A stretch of 64,000 nt of DNA from Topomyia yanbarensis (lineage: Eukaryota; Arthropoda; Insecta; Diptera; Culicidae), in the NCBI RefSeq assembly GCF_030247195.1, contig NC_080672.1:89739113-89803112 (forward strand). Reading direction: 5' to 3'. The notes beneath the pieces were generated by a model. It had not been told where the DNA came from. It ran no database searches and saw nothing but the letters and a program-made list of their open reading frames with translations. A program made the translations under genes and the position numbers. Shown one piece after another: positions 58,301-64,000 of the stretch; position 1 is the stretch's first letter, and the number at the start of each line of letters is the position of its first letter.

Positions 58301-60049
58301 AAAAAAAAACAGACAACATTCCTGGTATCAAGTGCACATTGAACCCAAAAAGCCAACAGATGTCTCTGATGACATACATAATTCCTAGGCACATCAACCA
58401 TAATCGTTAGCTAGGTTCTTGTCTTGGGAGCAAACATTTTCGCACCATTGTTTTTTCTGCGCTTGGTTGGCATGTGTTTTCAAGATTATTGAACAAATTT
58501 ACTTTTGAGATCTCCCTTTTTTTTGGAAAGTATGTCGAAATGTAATTATGGATTATGCAGTGACAGGGGAGGGATTGGAGGTTAAGCCACCCCCCCCCCC
58601 CCCAAACCCAAATTATTCAGAATGAAAAAAAGTTATTGACGCTAACTACATTAATTTAATATTGCACAAAATAATTTTGGAAGAAGATTATCTGATCACT
58701 ACATTGAAAACCTACTGTTTTAAGCATCATGACGACTTTTAGAAAATTGGGGGAAGGGAATATTGACCGAGATCCCATAATTGTCAAACTACATCAATAT
58801 AAAATAAAATAGTTCCCTGAATTATTATGAGTTTTTTTGGAGAGATATTCTAAAATTTGGATCAGATTTTAGAATGTGAAGCTAAGTTTGAATAGGTTGA
58901 TTGTCTATAAAACATAAACTTGCTTACCACAAACGTTCCTACATTTCAACATTTGCTGAAAATGCATTTTTTTTGAGATTGCGTAGAGTTAGGACAAAAA
59001 CTAAGTATGATTAAGAACAAGAATGACATTTCGGAAAGTAGATGAAAGATGATAAAAAATTACGTTTACAGTTTGTCTCTAGCAGGTCATTTATGGGAAT
59101 TTCATTGTTGTTTTATTATCAATTATATGAATAGCCGCTAAGCAGGAGTGAAGTTAACAAAAATTGCAATATATTAGCGCATTTACCCAAAATTCCACGT
59201 GGCCTGTCCCGATCGAAAGGAACGGCCGCACCTAGCCGATCTGTCATAATATTGAAAATTTACATAACAAAGGGCTGAATGAGAACACAAGTTGTCCCAG
59301 CCCTGCGTTATACAACGTTTTGTGCAGATTGAGTATACCAGATGTAAGTGGTGCCAAATGGACCACATTCAGTAAAATTATTTTTTTTTTGATTACAGAA
59401 TTGTTAAAATTGCTTTAAAGAGCTATACTTATCAATTAAATTCTGTTTTAAAAATTGTCTTTGCGTTTAAATCGAAATGGGAGGCTTATTACTGCCGCAA
59501 ATAGCAAATACAAGTACTAGTTACACCAAAAACTTGTTGGCAACCTTTGAGCGGTCTTTAGTAAGCAGTTGGTGCGGCGTGTACGTGTCGGTGAATGTCT
59601 CAATATTTCAATTTATTAATGGTGTATATTTCAGTGTTGAATTGAGTGGCGCAATAATTGTTTTTTTGATTATAGAGTTATTAACCTTAAGGTCATTTGC
59701 CTCTTAGGAATGACGTAATAAAATGTTGTGTACTAGGTACTAAGACTCGTCAATTTTTGAGCTTAAATAGTTATGAAAAGTAAAATAAATACTGGACAAC
59801 TTTTTTATGGTCACGGTCACTTTCATTTGGAACTGTCTAACTTCGATGTAAAGTATCATTGAAGAATTTTACAATAGCACATCTTCTGATGAAATAATTT
59901 TGGGAGATAATTCTTCTAGAAGTAATTATAGAGAATTTAATCTTCATGAAAATTTAGCTCGAGACTTAATGTGTTCAGCAGTATTTTCGAAAATGCTATT
60001 TCAAACAACTGTTTTGAAGGCATTAATGCTTTATGTATTCATCAAAATA
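58301..60049. other. Unassigned region
   Basis: There is a C-run at about 58590-58604. The frames 59183-59368 (-) and 59477-59707 (+) have no recognised motif. No matched element ends were found. Confidence 0.35.
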
Positions 60050-60500
60050 CAGTGAAGACCCGTTTTTATCATCCCCTTGGTGAATTTTAGGATGATTAAA
60101 TTGGGTCATTGAGAAAATCGGGACATATATTTTTCTTTCCTTTTAAGAAACAAAGATATTCTTTTTCAGTCCCTAGATATAGCGTCAAAACCGTTTTCTG
60201 ATTATTTGGCTTAAATTTCCGATAAGGGGGTCTGACACAGCACAATTTAAAAAAAATTAAAACTTTAGACATTGAAAATGTCTTATTGCACTATCTGGGG
60301 CGGGGTGTCATTCTAAAATCTAAAATCAAACGATGTCACGTTTTTGCGTCACTATTTTGAACGGTAATAATTTTGTCATTTATAAACGGATTTCCGTCTG
60401 GTCATCATCAAGCAATTCGGAATTAACTGAAATTATGTTTTATTGCTATAGTGTTTTTGTATTTCAATAGCACACTATTGAAAAACAAGCAAAATGAATA
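60050..60500. mobile_element. Pogo-like repeat fragment with CAGTGAAGACCC terminus
   Basis: It starts CAGTGAAGACCCGTTTTTAT, a terminus style used by pogo/Tigger-like elements, and contains TCAATAGCACACTATTGAAAAA, shared with 17915-17940. The right end is not clear, so the element is probably truncated. No coding remnant was found. Confidence 0.5.
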
Positions 60501-60669
60501 GATCTCGGAGAACGTGAAAACTCCCATACATCAGTCAATCTATCCCCGGCAGAGCCGTCAATAGGGAGCACCTTAGTGACTCAAATGAACACGAAAAGTT
60601 ATAAATAAATGTGCCGTGTGCCTGTTTGAATTAGTTGTTGCTCTATTGCCACACAAGTAACATCGTGCC

Positions 60670-61130
60670 TATAGCGTCTCGTACGACAGATTTGAGCACC
60701 CAGCACACTACGCTTCCATGAATGACGTCATCCTCGACTATTTAAAGAATATCATTCCTCGAGCGAGTTCATTCTCCCGTCTAACGTCGGGCCGTAAAGT
60801 ACAGCAGTACCAATTAGGCATGTTGACAATGCGCTGCGATGAGTGCTGCATTTGATCACTACTACTGCTGGAGGTGGAGACGACGGCAGGTCTAGGCATC
60901 CAGCGGCCTAGCGCTCGTGTTGTCTCCTTTCCATGGCTCTGATTGGCTGTATTGATTTTGCCGATAACGTCATTCTCTGGTCGAACGTCGGAGCGGAGAC
61001 GCTAGCAGTAGCCGACAGATATATTTAAATTATGCAGTGCGCTGTGTACTGCTTTGCACACCACAACTTGGGAGTTACGTCGCTCAGTGCTAGTTGAGAG
61101 CATACCGTTGCGATGAATCTAGTACCGCGT
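60670..61130 (+). repeat. Dispersed promoter-like repeat, copy 2 (LTR-like)
   Basis: CGACAGATTTGAGCACCCAG, CATGAATGACGTCATCCTCG and ACTATTTAAAGAA match 31026-31090. A second promoter-like segment at 60940-61050 has an inverted CCAAT box (GATTGGCTG), GAACGTCGGAGCGGAGACGC and TATATTTAAAT, then a TCAGTGC initiator-like site near 61085. The GC content is high for the window. It is non-coding, and a retroelement LTR is the simplest explanation. Confidence 0.5.
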
Positions 61131-61559
61131 TGCTTTTTGCGACACTACAGATTATAAACTGACAAAAAATAAATCGACGGTTCTCAAATTTTGAAAGCCG
61201 ATTGTTTTGAGCTTCGTGCATTTATTTACACCGGCACACTCTCGCTCATTTCGATTTATTTAAGTACTCGTTCCGCAGAAAAGATTAAAATTTGTGCGTA
61301 TCGAAAATGTTGAGCCCTAGTTAACTCGACTCATATCATATGTCCATCTTACCCATGCTAGATATCCTTCTGTCCAATCCCAGTTTTGAAATGACGATTT
61401 TGTTCCCATTTGTAACACCTTTCTATTTGAAGATTTATCAGTATTATTTGTTATTATATTGAAGGAATATAATCTCAAATCATGGGTTACGTACAACTTA
61501 CGAGCAATGAATCAATAGAGGTATCGAATTTGCCTTTTAACCTGAAGGTCTTCGCCTTA
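61131..61559. other. Spacer
   Basis: No gene or repeat partner was found. Confidence 0.3.
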
Positions 61560-62160
61560 GACGCAGATCCCCTATGGAAAACGTAAGATCCGGATACGCA
61601 ATTGCATTACTGCAGGGCAGTTACATATCAAATGATATGGAGTTCCATAATTAGAACCACCAAGATCGCACGAATCATACCTAGCACGCTGAATAGTAGC
61701 CATGTGATAATTGAGTTTGCTATGTCCAATCAGTGCTCTAACTAACATACTACCATTTTGCTTGGAAAAATGCAACAAATTCTTTGACATTTTCGGCCTC
61801 CCACCCGGCCGAAAAGTTTTTGTTTGAACGCAAGTTTGCAAACTACGTCAATGGTTGGCATGCGCGGACGCAGCCCAAGAGCGGATCTTGTGCTTTGTCC
61901 AACTTATCGTTAGTGGTAAAATTGATTCTAAACCAACGAAGTCAGCGACAGCGCCTGTTCTAGCCAATTTGTCCGCCAATTCATTTCCAGTACTACCGGA
62001 ATAAAAGGTAGGCACCAATAAAAGGTAGATAGCATTTGAAATGCTGAATTCTTTAATTTGAGTTCGACATGCGATTACTAATTTCGATCTCGAACCTGTC
62101 AATCTAATTGAATTCAAGGTAGCCTGACTGTCAGACCAAAAATAACTTCTTTTACCATCA
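61560..62160 (-). pseudogene. I/Jockey-type LINE: RNase H end and C-terminal zinc-finger region
   Basis: Two open pieces on the minus strand join with one frameshift near 61845. The first (62117-61848) carries LVPTFYSGSTGNELADKLAR, the RNase H motif around the last catalytic Asp (GNE.AD.LA), then WTKHKIRSWAASAHANH. The second (61841-61572) continues CVQTKTF, LLHFSKQNGSMLVRALIGHS, KLNYHM and PYHLICNCPAV, the conserved H/C-rich ending of I/Jockey/R1-like ORF2 proteins. Reverse transcriptase and endonuclease are absent, so the element is truncated. A second copy lies at 44010. Confidence 0.82.
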
Positions 62161-62266
62161 AATCACTGTTGAAATGCTGATTTGTGTACCACACAGAATC
62201 GCGAAGATTTTCACTTGAAATACGGTTCAGTATCCTTCAAGCAAAAGAGATTGGACTAATCTTGAT

Positions 62267-62290
62267 TCTAGTCTAGTCTAGTCTAGTCTA
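62267..62290. repeat. (TCTAG)n microsatellite
   Basis: Five TCTAG units, the last incomplete, are followed by CACATACACAGCCAATACAT. The tract lies ~110 bp outside the LINE remnant on its upstream side. CTAGT-type pentamer tracts next to CACATACAC are familiar from mosquito repeats. Confidence 0.8.
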
Positions 62291-63077
62291 CACATACACA
62301 GCCAATACATGTAGGGATCCTGGAAAATTGCAGACGTTCGTCCACAATTTTTCTTGTCATTATTAACGTTTGTGGCACATATGGAATATGACACAAGCAT
62401 TAAAGCGGCCAGGCCAACTGTGCAGCGTACAAAATGAAGATGATTCAAAATTATACGGCAATCAAACTATTCATTTAATGAATAATTTAATCAACGAATC
62501 ATTTTGAACCTTGAATAAGGAAGAAACGTGGACAACCGTACACAACCGTTTCAATTTGATAGGGGTTTGATAAATCGTTGGGAGTGACTTGGCTAAGAGG
62601 GTTAATGTCACTCCTTTGGTTCCGGGTTCCTGGGATGGGGCAGAGGTTATTAGCCCTGTCCTGGCTAATGAGCCAAGGTTATAGCGCCTTTACTCGCTCT
62701 CTGAAATAATGATAGAGAAAATTGACACAGCCATGTGAAGATGACGTAGCATAAAATTTGTAGCTTATTGGAAGCATACCAATAAACAATATATTAGAAA
62801 GATCTCACCCAATATCCTATGAGTTGCTCCAGACAGTAGCTCTCAGTTTCAGCAGCCCATCCTGCTGCTCAGTGTCGTGGGAGTAATTAAGAAACTGCTC
62901 ACTATGAGCGAACCTGTCAAATTCGCCACCAACATCAATTGCACGACGCTTATTCTTGTCCTTTGATTTTCCAATTTGATTGATGGTCGAAGTATCACTT
63001 TCTCTAATGCATCCAGAAAATCTTGTAGAGTACGGCACCTGCTTCCATCGTCCCTTGCCTAGAATGTTGCAACAACC
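62291..63077. other. Unassigned stretch
   Basis: 62570-62720 has GC-richer sequence of unknown nature. The minus-strand frame 62817-63038 (73 codons), or the alternative frame with CRTLQDFLDALEKV, could be a retroelement relic, but no family is certain. Confidence 0.3.
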
Positions 63078-63220
63078 CGATCAGAACATCATAACAGAAA
63101 GCTATCAAATTTATATCTCATGTAGATATTTATTACTCTCTGATATACCGATATGATATACCGAGCAGGAATGCAAGAAAACTTATATCAAGATTATATC
63201 TTCTGGTGCTAACATAGATT
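63078..63220. mobile_element. Possible relative of the GATCAGAA MITE
   Basis: CCGATCAGAACATCATAACA matches the left terminus of the element at 18139 (CCGATCAGAATGAAATAACA). The expected inverted right end is only weakly visible (TATATCTTCTGGTGCT). The boundaries are uncertain. Confidence 0.35.
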
Positions 63221-63335
63221 AATAATATGATATTAATGTACGCATACAACGATGATGTTACAGTAAGTTATATATTCTTTCACAATCATCTTTGAATGCT
63301 AACGGTTACACAAATGATAGTCTATTTGCTTATAC

Positions 63336-63965
63336 ACTGAAGTCTCTTTTATGCGTCGAAATTCAACTTTTTAAAGCGAATTTTCGAAGTTTTTGATTTT
63401 TTTATTTGGATTTTCAAAATTCCGCGTTTTGAGTATAGACATGTTTTATATGCAAGTGGTCGGAGAACTTGTCAGTGAGGTGTTTGATGAACTTACTTGG
63501 TTGCAGTTGGATTAAGAGATGACACTTGCCTATTTTCTGAGACACTCGTCTGACACATTACGTCGAGTAGGAGGTAGTATGAAACAGTCCACATGAAATG
63601 AAGAAACGCGAATTGAAATCAAAAAGCATTTTAAAACTAGTTTTTATGGCTTACTGAAATGAGTATATAATTAATTTTCCTCTAATCTAAACTGCATATT
63701 GCGAAAACGAATTTTCAGGTCACAAAAACTATTTGATATATACTGATCTCCAAATATATATTATTCTGATCTCCAAAATTTTCGTAGCGTATTTTGAGGA
63801 TATTGATAAGACTTTCAGTGCGATTTCTCTAATTTATGCGGGTTTTTATGAACACTCAAACCTTATCCAGTTTGTGGGTTTCTAGGTTATGCGTTTTTTT
63901 GAATTTTTAAACTATCGCGACTTTTTTTATTTTATCCTCCGCATAAAAAGTGTTTGAGTTTACTT
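63336..63965. mobile_element. Possible TIR element near the window end
   Basis: CTGAAGTCTCTTTTATGCG at the left faces the complement of the right side, CTCAAACACTTTTTATGCGG. The match is partial (about 14 of 20). TA-type flanks are possible. No gene was found. Confidence 0.3.
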
Positions 63966-64000
63966 GAGTATTATAACTCTTCATGCCCCGTAAGATAAAT

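Noticed and set aside
62570..62720. Possible SINE head or small RNA gene (GC-richer block)
   Set aside because: No A/B box pair, no terminal repeat and no poly(A) tail could be identified.

Overview
The window looks like nuclear DNA from a dipteran insect, most likely a culicine mosquito. It is AT-rich and gene-poor, and most of it is old, nested transposon sequence: many short terminal-inverted-repeat (TIR) elements, I/Jockey-type LINE remnants, a CTAGT pentamer tract of a kind I associate with mosquito retroelements, and an intact peritrophin-type chitin-binding gene. The species call is inference from repeat style and the one gene. No tRNA, rRNA, CRISPR or bacterial-type operon was seen.

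Layout: 0-10 kb holds two hairpin MITEs, a decayed transposon-type gene on the minus strand (about 1.3-2.7 kb) and a degenerate ~340-bp tandem repeat (6.4-8.6 kb) split by an insertion. The one well-supported gene lies at 10.36-11.5 kb: TATA box, initiator, short leader, and a 349-codon ORF for a secreted protein with two Cys-rich domains, a Gly-Asn repeat and a Thr-rich tail. From 12 to 25.8 kb the DNA is almost wall-to-wall inverted-repeat elements: a fold-back at 12.1-13.1 kb, a 4.4-kb TIR element at 13.2-17.6 kb with another MITE nested in it, a head-to-head MITE pair at 19.3-20.1 kb, a TTAA-flanked element, a pogo-like deletion derivative with a scrap of transposase start, three further hairpins, and a hAT-like element with an 8-bp target duplication.

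A probable terminal coding exon on the plus strand lies at 27.01 kb. After it come one copy of a three-copy MITE family (27.9, 48.6 and 54.2 kb), a promoter-like dispersed repeat (31.0 and 60.7 kb), a 2.7-kb TIR element (32.5-35.2 kb) with a second element nested in it, and a TTAA-flanked element (37.4-38.2 kb). A 1.5-kb minisatellite (41.4-43.0 kb) has 8-bp monomers at its edges, 10-bp monomers in its core and a ~320-bp higher-order period. From 44 to 64 kb there are two related LINE 3'-end fragments, a near-perfect 110-bp-arm hairpin (47.1 kb), a T-rich tract interrupted by tandem and dispersed repeats (50.5-53.3 kb), a three-deep nest (57.2-58.3 kb) and more MITE fragments. Between the repeats are less repetitive, relatively GC-rich islands (about 8.8-9.4, 27.2-27.8, 28.6-29.0, 38.7-40.0 and 56.0-56.8 kb) that could be regulatory DNA of genes outside the window.

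There is no set of genes here that forms a pathway. The biology visible is one chitin-matrix gene and layered transposition. Element boundaries come from reading both ends by eye and are accurate to within a few bases to a few tens of bases.
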